Shown here piece after piece: positions 35,484 to 48,063 of a stretch of DNA of 64,000 bases. Positions within the stretch are counted from its first letter, which is position 1; each line of letters opens with the position of its first letter. This DNA is from Pleurostoma richardsiae (Eukaryota > Ascomycota > Sordariomycetes > Calosphaeriales > Pleurostomataceae), in NCBI GenBank assembly GCA_030052745.1, contig JANBVO010000013.1, positions 62,001 to 126,000 of the forward strand, in the 5' to 3' direction. Position numbers and translations under genes: made by a program. The notes beneath the pieces are model-generated. The model was not told the origin of the DNA and made no database searches. It was given only the letters and a program-made list of their open reading frames with translations.

Positions 35484-38400
35484 GGTGGATGGATGTGCGG
35501 AGTTGTCTGGCTTCGTGGGAACGTGATAGGATGCTGGTTCCTGGTCAGTGAGACGTCCTTATCGGGCCGGAAGAACAGTTTCAAAACGCCTAGAAGCTGA
35601 AGGACAATCTGGCGATACGCAGGTATTCTACCCGTGAGAATTGTGGCCGAAGTTGGGCGGGAACTCACTTAAGGAGATGGAGAAAGAGCAGTGAAACGAC
35701 GACCCAAACAATAGCTACCCTAGCTCCGGTAGAGCTCAATTATGCCTGCTGCAAACTGTTATATGGCGCGAAGGATGAAATAAAGCAGAAGCGAGCCAAA
35801 AGAAGACGTGCACCGAGGCAGGGCAAGAGGGCAGACAGCAGGCCGGAGGCGCGACAGAGGCAGGATAGAAGAAGAGGAGGCGGCGGAGGAGAAGCAGCAG
35901 GAGAGGGTGGTGAGAGGCAGAACAGAATGTCGCAGAAAATGACCAAGGTCAGATCACAAGGTGGTCACGGGCTAAAAAGGGTACAGCCGGGTGTAGGTGT
36001 GATACTAAGCAGGAGCTCGTACCTCGAAGGGAAAAGGCAGGCCGCGGCGGTTGGTTGGGCAATTGGCTGAATGACGGCTAGCGCACAGGCTCAACAGCAG
36101 TTTAATACGTTAGGCAGGGGTCCAGATGCACAGAGCTCTCGCCCGTTCTGCATCCCATCCATGCGCTCCAGCTTCTAAGCGGGGGCCGCTAAACCCAGCG
36201 CTGCTCTGGGGGCTGGGGAACTCATTCGCTTGCGCGGTACATCGGAGTGACCCGTTGACTCGAGCTCCGCTTGTCTCGACCCCGATCCACGAGCCTTCGA
36301 GCCGGAACCTCAACGGCTGCATCGTGGGCACGGCAGGGCAGTGAGAGATCTGGCTTTGAGATTTATGGTAACATCCAGCCGCTATAGCTCATAACGGCAA
36401 GTTTCTTCGGGCCGCCTCAGGAGCTGTTGGGACCTGGGGGCGACATTAAGTAATCATGGCCCCCGGCCGGTAACAGCTAATGGCCTCTGACGGAGCAGTC
36501 GCTGAGACATCACGCCAGGTAACCCCAAAGTACCGCCCCTCTTCCCCTCATGGTTGACTCTGACACTCAATTGGCTTGCAGCCCGCTCCCTCGCTTAGTC
36601 AGGATGACGACATTACTCTGCGGGGTCTCCAAGGTCGCCGGCGATCATTCGCAAGAAAGTTGGAAGAAACAAGAGACAATGCCCAAGTGGCTTTTTCTCT
36701 AGAGCAGGCCTGTACTGTATATGGCATCGGCCGCATCACAAGACTCGGAATGGATGTTTCTAGACCGCCTAACGGCGCCGTTTTCTCCTTCCTGGCTTGC
36801 AGTCTAGCGTGGCTTCTTATGAGGACAGGTACTGTACGGTGGGCTAACGGCCAACAACTGACGGCCGAACTGATTGCAAATCCACACTGACCCAAGACTC
36901 GAAGACGACATTGACGGGGAGATTTGTCCTTTCCATGAGACTAGGAGCCCGCAGGTCGGCACGGGGTTGCAGTAGAAGAGCCTTCGTCCCGCACCCTTCG
37001 CGCTCTCCGCATTGCCTGGCCGGGGCGAGTGATTCTACACCGTACCAGTCGTGCCTATCCATCACTGCTCGCATGACGCTGAGTGACGTCGAGAAATATC
37101 CCCTAGCTCCGTTATGCGGGCGTCTGATCCACCCAGGTAAGATGCATCTCAGATCGATTTCTGTCCTGTGAAAGTGCACCTAAGCGACTGGCGTCCTTCT
37201 TCCACGCGGAGCGCTGCAATAGCGTGTTGTGAAGACCGAGGAATAGATCCCGGACCAGTTTCTCCTTAGTGAAGCGATCACTGCCTCGCGTACAGTTACT
37301 GCTCAGCCTGAAGAAATCGCTTACTTTGACGTGAACTAAAGTAAAGGTACCTACCTACTTGGCTGACTGGGCAGGCTGTAAATGACCGGATAAACGAGAA
37401 TTCGTTGATTCCATAGGAAGACCCCTGAAATATTTGGTGCCTGGTAAGTAAGGCATAAATTGTCAAACGGCTAAGGCATCCGGCTTTTTCTTACCGAGCG
37501 CCGTCCCGCAAACCAGCTAACCTCGCACATTCGACAACAATTTCATCTCTCCAGTATCGCTTTCCTAGCCGTCGGCTCACAGACCCTGTACCTTGGGTCG
37601 CAGAATATCGGATGCGTCGCAAGCATTCGTTCGCCAACTTTGACGTCTGAAAGACTATGGCTTTCCCGTGCTTTCTCGACTCTGGCGGGAGTGTCAATTT
37701 GGCCGCCCATTTGGCGGAGCCTTCAATGGATGGAACTGGCGCTGGCTGAACGTGACCACGCGCAATATCTAGAACGGCCCTGACTCCAGATGGGACCCTT
37801 TGGGATTCTAAGCTGGCCTGCTCTATCTTTTCTGCCTGCCGTTAACGTCGAATGAGACGGATTGCAATGAGATGACTGCGCCTAACAACTCTTCGGCAAC
37901 GGTCACTGCCAGAGATTTGGTGGCCGGTCAGTTTAAAGCACTGCATGAGCGAGTCAGCGAGGAAGGACAGTTGCTACTCTGGTTTTGCGGAGTCTCCGAC
38001 GGGATCCCAGACCAAGATCGCCAGTCTACCGTCTTTCACGGATGATGGAGGGCCCAAATTCGCTTCGCGCAGAGCTTACCCTCCCGGAGTCTGTCGACAA
38101 GCGATCCATACTCCCACCGGCGCATTCCCACCTGGGTCGCGGCGTCTACAGCACAGAGAATATATGGAGGAAGACGTGTGCCTGTCCAGAAACCCGAAGG
38201 AGGTTTTGCAGGCTTGAAGGATATGAAGATGACGCATGTGTTTCGGCACATTGCAAGGTCATGGCTGGATTCCGTACACTGATACAACTTACCGACTTGA
38301 GTTGTCATGAGTACCTGCCTGGTGGTCACTTCGAGCGCAGTGGCAGTTGCGGCTTGTCTAGCGGCTGCAACGACTGGAGTGTGATGGATGACCAGTGATG

Positions 38401-39298
38401 CGCTGTTGCAGGCCCGGCCAGTCCGGCCCGGCGAGACGGGGCATCATACTGGAGTGTGGGTCTCGTAAACAGTATTCGAGTCGTATATAGCTACCATGCT
38501 TGACCTGTATGAATCGGCGAGCCCGACCTCTTGTGAGGGAGGGTCTTGCTGGGTGGAGGAGCGGCGGGTACGGTTTTGGAGAGGAGCCCAGGCTCTTGCG
38601 GTAAATCAGCCTTTGGTGGGAGCCTGGTTGCAGCCATCAGCGAGCCGCGACAGATTCGCCCTCGGCCACAGGGCAAACCGCCACGAGCAAGTGCAAACAC
38701 GGGTGCAGCTGACAATAGCGGTATAAGGAACCGTGGAGTCAATCTCTGCTAGCATCGGAGGCACACGCTGGAGAAGGAGGATAGGGGAAAAGGACGAGAT
38801 TCGAGTTCAGCCGATCTACGGCGCCGAGGCTCTCGCGACCCGGAGCCCATAATCCGACGGATACCAGAGCTGCGGCGGCGTTAACTCACTACTCCCAGCG
38901 CCTCTGCCGGTAATGGCGCCGCGGAGTGAGCACCCTACCTACCACCTACTACTTACCTACCTACGCAGGTAAATCCCCCAACCTTGCTTGCACCAGCACC
39001 TACCAATCTCCAGGCGGCCAGCCCCCACCATCACCGCAATCCGTACCCGCTACGGTCTCCTGCGTCGGTACCTCACCTCTATTCCCGCTGATTGTCCTTC
39101 TCACCTGTCACTCTTCTCCTTTGCATGTCTATTCTCTTCCGAACTGCTCTGCCGTTCCTATTTTCCCGACGCAGTTGGGCGAGGCTTCCTTGCTAGCAGT
39201 CGCTTTGCGGGCGCGTCTAGCGGCTGGACGCTTTTGGCGGCGGATCCTTGTCGCTCGGCTAAGTGACCTACCGCCTTGAACTGGCACTAAAACTCAAA
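35484..39298. promoter_or_regulatory. 3.8 kb region between divergent glycogen synthase and CTD-kinase genes
   Basis: The left end (about 35,750-35,930) is strongly pyrimidine-rich on the minus strand, as expected for the glycogen synthase leader. The right end (about 38,930-39,290) is pyrimidine-rich on the plus strand, with an ACCTACCT-type run at 38,935-38,970 just upstream of the kinase. The middle contains ORFs up to about 137 codons with no recognisable family. The spacing is much greater than needed for two promoters, so a non-coding transcript or an unseen small gene is possible. Confidence 0.4.
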
Positions 39299-42200
39299 AT
39301 GAATCTCGTGCACGGCGTGGAGTCCTCAGCACAACCTCGCCATCGAGATGTTGCAATGCCAGACGACGGCCGCACCCACGGCGACGAGCGCAGAGTGAGA
39401 GGCAGAGATGACCGAGGCATGAGCACGTCCGACAGACCCTTATCGCCGCCCCCTGCCGCCACCCGCACCAGAGACGACCCAGAGAACCGGCACGACAGAC
39501 GTCGCGGCCGTTCTGTCGACAAGCCACAGCCTGGCCACAGACATCGCCGTAAATCCAGAGACCGCAGTAGAGATCGCCCCCGACATCCACCCACACGTCC
39601 GCCTCCACGAGATCAGAGAGAGGATCTTTGGGACAGACCCCGCGGCCACGAGCCTGTCCGTCCGGTTAGTTCTGCGCCCGGCCAGCATCTTCGTCAAGAG
39701 AGACTCGGTCGCGACTCACGATCCGGCCGAGAGCCGGCCCCATCACGCTCCCCTTCTTCGAACAAGCGTCCTAGAAGCCCCAGTCCATCATCTGCTGGTC
39801 TGCAGCCGAAGAAATATCGACGTGATCGGAGCCCCCCACGACACCAATCCGGCCTAACGTCGTCAAGACCGCCCCATAACAGCCGTCACCCTCCTACTTC
39901 TCCCCGCCGTTCTCCCTCTCCTGCACGCCGCGACAAAAGCTCAAGGCCAAAGAATAGGTCTGGCAAACCAAAGCCATCGATCTCTCGCCGCGGACGGTCG
40001 CAAAGCCCGAAGCGCGTCGACGACTTTGCTCGGAATCCGGCCAACCACCCTCCTCATCGCAGAGACTCTCCGAGGCGGGACCCGAGCCGCTCATCCTTTT
40101 CTAGTTATCGCCGGCACTCTCCGTCACGGAATTTGACTCCACCCCCTAGGGGTGTGAGGCCGCCAACTGCTTCCGATACTGCGTCACCTGGCTGGCGGTC
40201 CCCCGATTCTGACCCTTACCGGCAGGAACCTCCGTTCCCTCCACAAAGCCCAGGGGATTATAGAGGGCCCGGATACAGCAAAAAGAGCAGAGGGCGCGAC
40301 GGCCGGCGATTCTCGGGGCAATCGGAACCTACTTCTGGAGCGAACAGCATCGAAGTGAACATGTCAGCCAGAGGGAATTACCGAGGTGGTTACAACGCTC
40401 AGGTCCAGACGGGCTTCTCTACGAAGGGGCAGTTTGGCCAAGGCCATCACCCGAGCGATCCCAGAAATTACTCCCAGTCGTCGGGCCACGCAACTCCGAA
40501 CTCATCATTTCAGGGGACGCCTCCATCCCAGTCCCCCTACAGTGGCAGTAGAGGCAGTTGGGGTGGGCAGCAGCAATATTCCCCCCAGAGGTGAGAACAT
40601 TACCAAACCCAAGCCATCCACGTGTGTGTTCAAAAGCTTTTTCTGACCGATTTCGTGCGTAGTCAATACCCCCCACAATATTCGCAGGGCAGCTATCCAC
40701 CCCCAAATGGGCCTCAAGGCCATTATCAGGGCGGCAATCAAGCTCACTCTCCGCCGTACGGGACTCCGACCGGACCAAGCAATCAACAGTATTCCCAAGG
40801 CTCATACCGTGGTGGCTACAGAGGTTCGACAGGTGGCGGCTTCCGGGGAGGTCATTTCGGGCAAGGCCGTGGCGGGTATCGAGGCGGCTTCAAAAGCGGA
40901 CAATGGGGACCCGACGCCCAATCTCAGAATGGCCCGAGTCAATATAGTCAGTCGGATGACATGGACCCAGACCAAACCAGCCCCCGGTCCGATCCTCATC
41001 AAGCTGACCAGGCCCCAGCGAATGAAGATGCAGTAATGGAAGAGGCAGAGAATCCTTTTCGCCCATCGAAAGACCTCCAGGTTGAGGATACCGGCAAAGA
41101 GGATACAGCTGAGACGGAACAGATGCCTCCCCCCGACCGACCGCCGCCAACAGGACCTCAAGCATCCAAGTTCAGCTTCGCCTTCAAAGCTGCATCGAAA
41201 CCTGCAGTTACCGCCCCGAAACCCGAGATCTCACAGAAGTTCAACGCGGCCCCTCCACGTCGTGACCCTTACACGAATGACGACAGAGGTCGAGACCCAC
41301 GTGATAGTCGCGATAGCCGAGGCGGACGCGATCCTCGGGACCGGCGAGATAGTCGTGATGTTCGAGGCGGTCATGAAAGCCGAGGCGGTCATGAGAGCCG
41401 AGGCGGTCGCGACAGTCGGGCGAACCGAGATCCTCTGCCACGCAACGTCCCGACGGAGCCTGCTTCGTCTCGCGCTGCGAAAGCAGAGCAAAGACAGCGT
41501 CAGGAACAAGGTCCTCGGGTCCGGAAAGTGAAGAAGGTGATGAAGCGTCCGAAGCCACGGCCCGAACTGCCGGATGACCTCGCCGCGTCGACTTCAGTCT
41601 TCTTCCGAAAGCCTGGTGACGGATCCGTTATCGGCTCTGGGACGTACGGCAAAGTGTTCAAAGCACTGAACGTATACACCAAGAATCTTGTAGCCTTGAA
41701 GCGTATACGCATGGAAGGCGAGAAGGACGGTTTCCCCGTTACCGCCGTTAGAGAGATCAAGCTGCTGCAGTCTCTCAGGCACACCAATATCGTCAACCTT
41801 GAGGAGGTGATGGTGGAGAAGAACGACTGCTTCATGGTCTTCGAGTACCTGTCGCACGATTTAACAGGCATCCTGAACCACCCTTCATTCAAACTAGATG
41901 CAGCTCAGAGGAAGCACCTGGCTAAACAGATGTTTGAGGGCCTCGACTATCTTCACAAGCGCGGAGTCCTCCACCGAGATATAAAAGCTGCGAACATCCT
42001 CGTTAGTAGCGACGGTATTCTCAAACTCGCAGACTTCGGTCTGGCTCGCTTTTACGCGAAGCGCCATCAGCTAGACTACACCAACAGAGTCATCACGATA
42101 TGGTACCGCTCACCTGAGCTACTCCTGGGAGAAACGCAATACGGACCTGCGGTAGACATCTGGAGTGCTGCTTGCGTCATGGTTGAGATATTCACACGGC

Positions 42201-42839
42201 ATGCGATCTTCCCCGGTGACGGAGGTGAAATCAACCAGCTGGACAAGATTTACGCCATTCTCGGAACTCCTAACAGGACGGACTGGCCGGGCCTCGTCGA
42301 CATGCCTTGGTTCGAGCTCTTGCGGCCTGGCTACAGAAAACCGAACGTCTTCGCCGAGAAATACAGAGAGAAGCTCCCTGCCGCCGGCTTCGACCTCCTT
42401 GCAGAAATGTTTCGCTACGATCCAGCCAAACGACCCTCAGCCGCTGAGGTTCTGGAGCATCCCTATTTCACAACGGAGATTCCCCCCCCACGGCAACCTG
42501 TAGAGTGAGTTCGCCTCGATTGCACTGGACCGTATAACTAAAGATATGCCCAAGACTAACCCTTTCTCCAGGCTCCAGAACATTGATGGCGACTGGCACG
42601 AGTATGAGTCCAAGGCTCTCCGTCGTGAGAACGAAAGAAGGGAACGCGAAGCACGTCGGGCGGCGGCTAAGGATAGCACAGCCCGCGACAAAGACAGAAA
42701 GAGAGCGAACGAGGTCAATGATTCTAACAGAGATCACAAACGGCAACATGTCGAGAGCCGGCAAGCACCAGCTGATCTACCTCCCGCTGCGGCCGGAGCG
42801 CCTTCAGCAGCGCCTAAAGACTCGCACAGCAAGGCTTAG
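39299..42839 (+). CDS. ctk1: CTD kinase catalytic subunit, CTK1/CDK12-type
   Basis: Exons 39299-40590, 40663-42504 and 42572-42839 encode 1133 residues. The kinase domain (about residues 750-1031) has GSGTYGKVFKA, the lysine in VALKRIRMEG, the cyclin-binding helix PVTAVRE, HRDIKAANIL, ADFGLA (Asp about 888), and the activation segment NRVITIWYRSPELLLG. The PVTAVRE helix and the long N-terminus point to the Ctk1/Lsk1/CDK12 group rather than Bur1/CDK9. This kinase phosphorylates Ser2 of the RNA polymerase II C-terminal domain during elongation, with a cyclin K-like partner, in the nucleus. The first 430 residues are rich in Arg, Ser, Pro and Asp (SRDRSRDRPRH-like), and exon 2 starts with Gln/Tyr/Gly/RGG-rich sequence, all disordered. 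The C-terminal tail is a charged helix (RRENERREREARRAAAKD). The chosen ATG has a good context (CAAAATGA); the frame is open a little further upstream, but without an ATG. Confidence 0.93.
41363..41416 (+). repeat. 18-nt tandem repeat coding for Arg-Gly-Gly-x-x-Ser
   Basis: Three imperfect 18-nt units beginning CGAGGCGGTC lie inside exon 2 of the CTD kinase gene and encode RGG-HES, RGG-HES, RGG-RDS. They sit in a larger Arg/Asp/Gly/Ser-rich low-complexity stretch. Such in-frame repeats can change copy number between strains. Confidence 0.75.
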
Positions 42840-44493
42840 GTGGGGAAGTTGTTGTCGGTATAGCTCGTGAGACCGAAACGAAGAGCTCTCCAACGCGTCA
42901 ATGGGGCTCCAGCAGCTAAGCTGAACATACTAGGCACGGGTAGGGATCGCCCGTGGCCTCCGGCGGATGACCTGGTAATACGAGGCATATCACGGCGCAT
43001 ATTGGCATTTTGGCACTGAGGACAGCAACAAGGCCCCAGGCTCGGGCAATGGGTTGGGAACCTGATGACCTGGCTGGCTTGCTGGCTTACTGGCTTATAA
43101 TTGTGCTTCAAAACGGGAGGGAGGGTTGCTGGCTTCTGACATGAAATGACTCGCGATGGCTCTTAGCATCTGAATTGTATGAACTTTTTGTCACGGGCAA
43201 GCATACGGAGTAAAACAGGGTGTGGCGGAGGACCTTTCTGGGATCAAGGGATATCATAGCCATGGTCGTTAGCACGACAAACGTTATGGCAAAAGGGAGA
43301 GAGTGTCACCGAGAGGCTTATGTGAATACTCGTTGGCAGTCCCCTTTGCTATGGAAGGAAGCATTGAACATCCTCGTCTTTGCGAAGAGAGTGCGTTGCT
43401 GTATCTATCTTCTCGATGACTTACGGATGGAGCTGTAGGGGCTAGAACGGACCTCGCCATCGCATCATAGCTGGGAGCAATAGCATGCAGGCACCCCAAG
43501 CTACTAGTTCATATCATCACCATGCCGCCTCCTGTCCCTGTGCCGCAATCTGTAACCAACATGTTTCCACACTATACCTCTAGACCTCGACTCTAGTCTC
43601 GCGTTCTTCAGAGCTTGGGGGCAGGAGCTCGCAACCAGTACATTGAAAGCGAGACAAAAAAAGGAGCAAGCAAGCGATGCACGATGAGCAGTAAGGATAC
43701 GCCAGTCTCCTCCCGGGTTCAGCGGACGCCCTTGTCATTGGCAACGATTCGATTTGCCTGGACAGGCATGCATTGTCTATGTGCCCTGTCTGCTAAAAAA
43801 TGAAGAGTCGTCATCTTCTGCGCAATCTCACACCCTGATCCTTCCTCCTCTCTTCTCCCTCGCAGCCGCCGATCTCTGACTCCATCACCGTTCAGCCTCA
43901 ATACGGCACCTCCTGCTGCGCAGGAGAGCCCACGCATAAAATCCTGTCTGTATCCCGCACAAGTAGCCTCCTTCACCTGTCTGTATGGACATATTCTGTT
44001 TTTCTTTTTGGTCGCCCGTCTGAAACCCTAGCTTTTGCCGCGCCCGTCAAGCCAGCGTTCCTCCTAGAGGTCCGTCCCTCAAGCGACCAAAGGGTGGGAA
44101 CATGAACTGAACAAAAAGAAGGGAACTTGGAACCGCCCGAATCTGAATCGTAAATGCCGTCATGAATTCGTAAAACTTCATCCCGTGAGAAAGGTGTATA
44201 AGTACAAGAGGGCAAACAGAGTGTGTGTCTGGTCATGCTGCTTTCTCCTTCGGGGGGTGTGGCACGACTGGGTATATACACCTGAACAATCTCGGAATCT
44301 CGCCTCGTCGTCCTTTTTTCAGCGTCTAGCGCTTTTCTCAGCTGTGTTTTGGCCCTTGGGTTCCATTTTATGAGTTCCGAGGAGCACAGAATGATCTGAT
44401 GGTATGGAGTCGACGCCGCCGCGGAGGCAGGAAACGCCATTCTCAGACTATCCGAGAGACACGTTTCGAAGGGGACGGGATGGGCCGCAGTAA
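42840..44493. other. Intergenic region between convergent genes
   Basis: The CTD kinase (plus) and the next gene (minus) both end here, so this is expected to be 3' untranslated and spacer DNA. A GGCT-type short repeat lies near 43,069-43,097, and a TACGGAGTA site near 43,204-43,212. A 225-codon minus-strand ORF beginning at 44650 overlaps the next gene antisense-frame and has no family signal. Confidence 0.45.
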
Positions 44494-46314
44494 TTACTCC
44501 GCCCTCTCGACGCCCTTCCCCTTCCCAAGCCTGTCGTCCGCAGTCCTCAGTAAGTCGCGCAAGCTCCCTTCGGCATGGCTCGGCGCCCCCGTCTTCAGCT
44601 GGCGCGGCGCCGCCGTCGCGGTCTCCGACGCGGCCCTCCACGGCACCCAACTGCTCAGACCTGACAGCAGCCCGCCTCCGGCTGCGCCAATCCCAGGCTC
44701 CTCAGCCACCGGCGAGGCTTGGGCAAAGAGCGTGTCTGACCCGTCACTTCCATGCGGAGACTGCGGCTCGCTCTGGTGCGTGTAGTTAGGATGGGTGGCG
44801 TCATCGGGCGCGGTGCGGATCTCGAGATGGCTGTTGGACGTCTGGGGAAGGGCTGGCTCGCTCACCAGAGACACGGGCGTCGGGCCCCAATGGGAGGGGT
44901 TGCCGGCTGGTATCTGATGGCGGGCTGTGTCGGCGTAGATGATCGCGTTCGCGAAGGAGGTTGACTTCTTTCTGGCGACGATCTTGAGTCCGCGAGACTG
45001 AGAAGGACCCGGAGTGGCAGCAGTCTTGTCGTCAGCAGCGCTGGCACGGGGTGACTTGGAACTGCTCCCGGCGGACTTAGAGCCTGAACCTTTCCGCGCC
45101 CGGCCCCGCACATCCTCAGCGATCTCAGAAGCCGGCTTCTTCTTCGACTTGTCCTCCTCAGACGATCGGCTACTCGACATGATGGTCTCCAGTGTCCCGT
45201 AGGCCACGCTGCGCCGGCGACCACCGCCGCTGCGGCGCTTCCGGTGCGATGATCGACCGGCATTTTCGTCGTCATCCGACTGCACGGCCTGCAACGTCGG
45301 GCCGCCCTGGGCGTTCTTGCTGCCACTCTTCCCGCCGCCTCTCCTCCTACCCGACGGAGTGCTGGAGGCAAAAGAAGCGCCAGAGCCGTGAGGGGCCACA
45401 TGCACCTCGTACTGGTTGCTGAGGCTGTACCGTGACCGCGCACATATCTCCGCGATGCGGTCCAGGTCGGCGCTGATGTCGTCCTCGCCGCCCTGGGCCT
45501 GCAGGTCGGCCATGAAGGACTTGAAGGAGAATGCCTCGAGGGGCGGCAGCTTCGCCTCGTCCCGCTGGTCCTGCTGCTGCCCCCACGGCCAGGGCGCCTT
45601 CTTCTTCGCGTTGCCGGCCCCCATGCTCAGAAGGCCGCCATGGCGAGGGGCCCTGACGACGGGCTTGGGTGCTGTCGCGCTCCCGGGAGAGAAGAATGAG
45701 GTCGTTGGGGCGGTCGATCGCGTAGCAGGGTACGGCGGGGCCGGGCGGCGCGCGCTCGGCGGCCGGTAGTGGCCTGCGGCTGAGTTGGAGCGGGAGTGGG
45801 TCCGGGCCGGAGACGGCCCGCTGTAGGTCCGGACGATGACGGGCTGGGAGTAGGTGCTGCTCTGGGCGCCGCTGGACTTGGCGTAGCTGTGGTGGCGAGA
45901 GACCGGCGACGGGTAGGTGCTGTTCAGCTCGCGGAGGGCCGATGTCCGGTGGGCGGCCGTAGAGTCGTCGAGGGGAATGGGCTTGCCCTCGGCAGTGGAG
46001 GGCACGACGGAGGTAGAGGAGGTGTTGCTCGCGGGCTGGAAGAACAGCGGAGGGAGGGAGAAGGGCAGGGATTGCCTCCTTGGCTTGGAGGACGAGGAGG
46101 ATGCCTGCTTAAGAGGCCGAGTGACGGAGGGCGTGGAGGGAGAGGGAGGAGGTAGACGTGGAGGCCCCTTAGGGGCGGAGGACGACGAGGGGCGTGTCGG
46201 CGATGGTACCGGCCGAGAGGAGGACCGGTCGGTGCTCATGGCTCCACTCTGTGGTGCGTGTTCTCCTTCAAGAGGCTGAGAGGCGTGCTGCGGGTGGCCA
46301 TTATATATAGACAT
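44494..46314 (-). CDS. Disordered fungal protein of unknown function
   Basis: One exon from ATG 46314 encodes 606 residues. Most of it is low-complexity Ser/Pro/Arg/Ala. One segment looks folded and conserved: LEAFSFKSFMADLQ, EDDISADLDRIAEICARSRYSLSNQYEVHVAPHG (about residues 250-310). Other short islands are RSVAYGTLETIMSSSRSSEEDKSKKKPASEIAEDVRGRAR (basic, nuclear-signal-like), RGLKIVARKKSTSFANAIIYADTARH, and a C-terminal amphipathic segment SLRDLLRTADDRLGKGKGVE. I recognise no named domain. The strong third-position GC bias over 600 codons makes it a real gene. The frame stays open for nine codons above the chosen ATG, without another ATG. Confidence 0.75.
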   Translation of the reverse strand: MSIYNGHPQHASQPLEGEHAPQSGAMSTDRSSSRPVPSPTRPSSSSAPKGPPRLPPPSPSTPSVTRPLKQASSSSSKPRRQSLPFSLPPLFFQPASNTSSTSVVPSTAEGKPIPLDDSTAAHRTSALRELNSTYPSPVSRHHSYAKSSGAQSSTYSQPVIVRTYSGPSPARTHSRSNSAAGHYRPPSARRPAPPYPATRSTAPTTSFFSPGSATAPKPVVRAPRHGGLLSMGAGNAKKKAPWPWGQQQDQRDEAKLPPLEAFSFKSFMADLQAQGGEDDISADLDRIAEICARSRYSLSNQYEVHVAPHGSGASFASSTPSGRRRGGGKSGSKNAQGGPTLQAVQSDDDENAGRSSHRKRRSGGGRRRSVAYGTLETIMSSSRSSEEDKSKKKPASEIAEDVRGRARKGSGSKSAGSSSKSPRASAADDKTAATPGPSQSRGLKIVARKKSTSFANAIIYADTARHQIPAGNPSHWGPTPVSLVSEPALPQTSNSHLEIRTAPDDATHPNYTHQSEPQSPHGSDGSDTLFAQASPVAEEPGIGAAGGGLLSGLSSWVPWRAASETATAAPRQLKTGAPSHAEGSLRDLLRTADDRLGKGKGVERAE

Positions 46315-48063
46315 GGCGTTCGAGGATGCGGGACGGGCCACGGGCCCACGAGCTACCCAAGTCCGTAGGTAGCACGCACGCTATGCAGGCGAGTCTTGGA
46401 TGTGGCAGCAGCAGCAGCAGCAGCAGCCGGGCGGCGGCACGCGAGGGGCAGTGATAGAGAGACCCCGACGGTCCATGTATGTTTGTCTCGGGCGCGACGA
46501 TACGGCCGCAGAAGTGACGAGTCGATTGGGGGGCGAGGGATTGGATATGCCGCAATATCTGCTCGGCGTGCCCCTCGGGTGGATGGTAGATCGATCTCAC
46601 AAGTGCGGCGCCGCCTTCTTGAGCCTCTGCCGGGCGAGACTGGCGCAGAGACAGACGGTGAGCGTGTGAGCCGGACGGGCGTGAAGAAAGGAGGGGGCCG
46701 GTCTCGGTCGCAGGCGCTTCTCTGAGAGACAGGCGAGAGAGCAGCTGTGCCAATGGACTGATGCCTCTCTCGCTCTATCCTCTCCTCTTTTCGTTTCCCC
46801 CTTCTTCGTCGTCTTTTCGTCTCGTGTTCTCATGCAACTCGTCTGGAACTTTTTTTTCTGAATTCTTCCCCCTCTATTTTGCCCGTCGACTGAGGGGAGA
46901 GAGAGGTCTGGGCTTAGATTGAAGATCTGGCGGCGACGATTGGCCAGGCCAGCACTTGCTTCCTGCACGCAGTCGTGGCTGCCGCTCAAAGGGTGGTCTG
47001 AGGGCGCTGCTGACAGGGATCTCGGGAGGCTGCATCTCTGACTGGCTAGGCATGGATCCCAAGCATATCGGCTCTGTTTCTTCGCTGCGGCTCCTGTATC
47101 GCCTGTATTGCCTGCATCTCCTGCCTCCCACCGGTGTCCACACGCACTGCGCATCGCGGCTCGGTAATGGTCTTTCCCAAACGAGAAGGCAGACGGTGCC
47201 GTGGCAGATGGAAAGGGGTCAACATGAGGCACCGAGGTGCCGTGAAGGAGGGGTGTCCCGCCGCGGCGCCTCGTGTCAACCCTTACCCATCCATCCACTC
47301 GGAGCGCCGCGATGTTTCGCAGCCGTCTGTCTCTCCTGTTTCTAGCGCGGGGGGTTCTCTCCCGTTCGCATGGAGCTACGTGGACACGCAAGACATGCAT
47401 CTTCGACCCTCTGCGCCACGTCCGTCCAATACTCATACGCGGCGGGCCGTGTTCTCGAACAGCTGGAGGGCGCTGGGCCAGTAGATTATGCGTCTATACG
47501 CTCCTGCCCGCTGCGGATCCCCAAAGACACCTCCGGGCAATGCGACCTACCTAGATAAGACGTCTCTTGTCCTCGTGTCGCCTACTCTGTGGGTACCCGT
47601 GCCGGCTTCCAAGACCAACTCCGGAAGTTATTTCAAGTGTATGCCGTGGGCGAACGAGCTCGTGGCGATACTGTAGCAGATGTGACCGAATGCCTTCCGT
47701 AACAGCGACTCACCGGCCACTGGCGACGACCGCACACGCGAGAGCTCATTGAAGGAAGAACATTTGTTCGCATTAAACTAACTGACAGAAGCAGCCCATC
47801 CCGTCACTTACTGCCACGTATGTTGGTGCCGCAGCGAACGCACAACTCTGAACTCCAACCATTTCGTTCTTCAATTCGTCATCATTCCGTTATTAACTGC
47901 CAGGGCGTGGCCCCGTAGAAAGAAAAACGAACCAAGGCCAAAAGATATTACAACGCAATGAAAGCAGCGATGTCCCTTGACGGAAATATCCTGCGCGATT
48001 CTTCACGTCCGTGGACGTATCCACACACAATCCTTCAAGTCTGGCACAGCGCCACCGACAAGA
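46315..48063. promoter_or_regulatory. Promoter/leader region with a long leader ORF
   Basis: This is the upstream region of the preceding minus-strand gene and the 3' flank of the PMP3-like gene. It contains a trinucleotide run near 46,405 and a 279-codon minus-strand ORF (47436-46597) that shows no family signal and is probably not translated as a main product. Confidence 0.4.
46405..46426. repeat. GCA/CTG trinucleotide microsatellite
   Basis: About seven GCA units lie in the presumed 5' leader (as CTG on the transcribed sense) of the disordered-protein gene at 44494-46314. Confidence 0.8.

Noticed and set aside
37449-37520. A stretch resembling part of a tRNA-Ser/Leu D-arm (AACGGCTAAGGCATCCGG).
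   Set aside because: No matching acceptor stem and no T-arm box (GTTCRANNC) at the right distance; probably chance.
46597-47436. A 279-codon ATG-initiated ORF on the minus strand.
   Set aside because: It lies in the leader region of the downstream gene, has no recognisable domain, reads as compositional noise (many Arg/Cys/Ser), and overlaps equally long ORFs in other frames.
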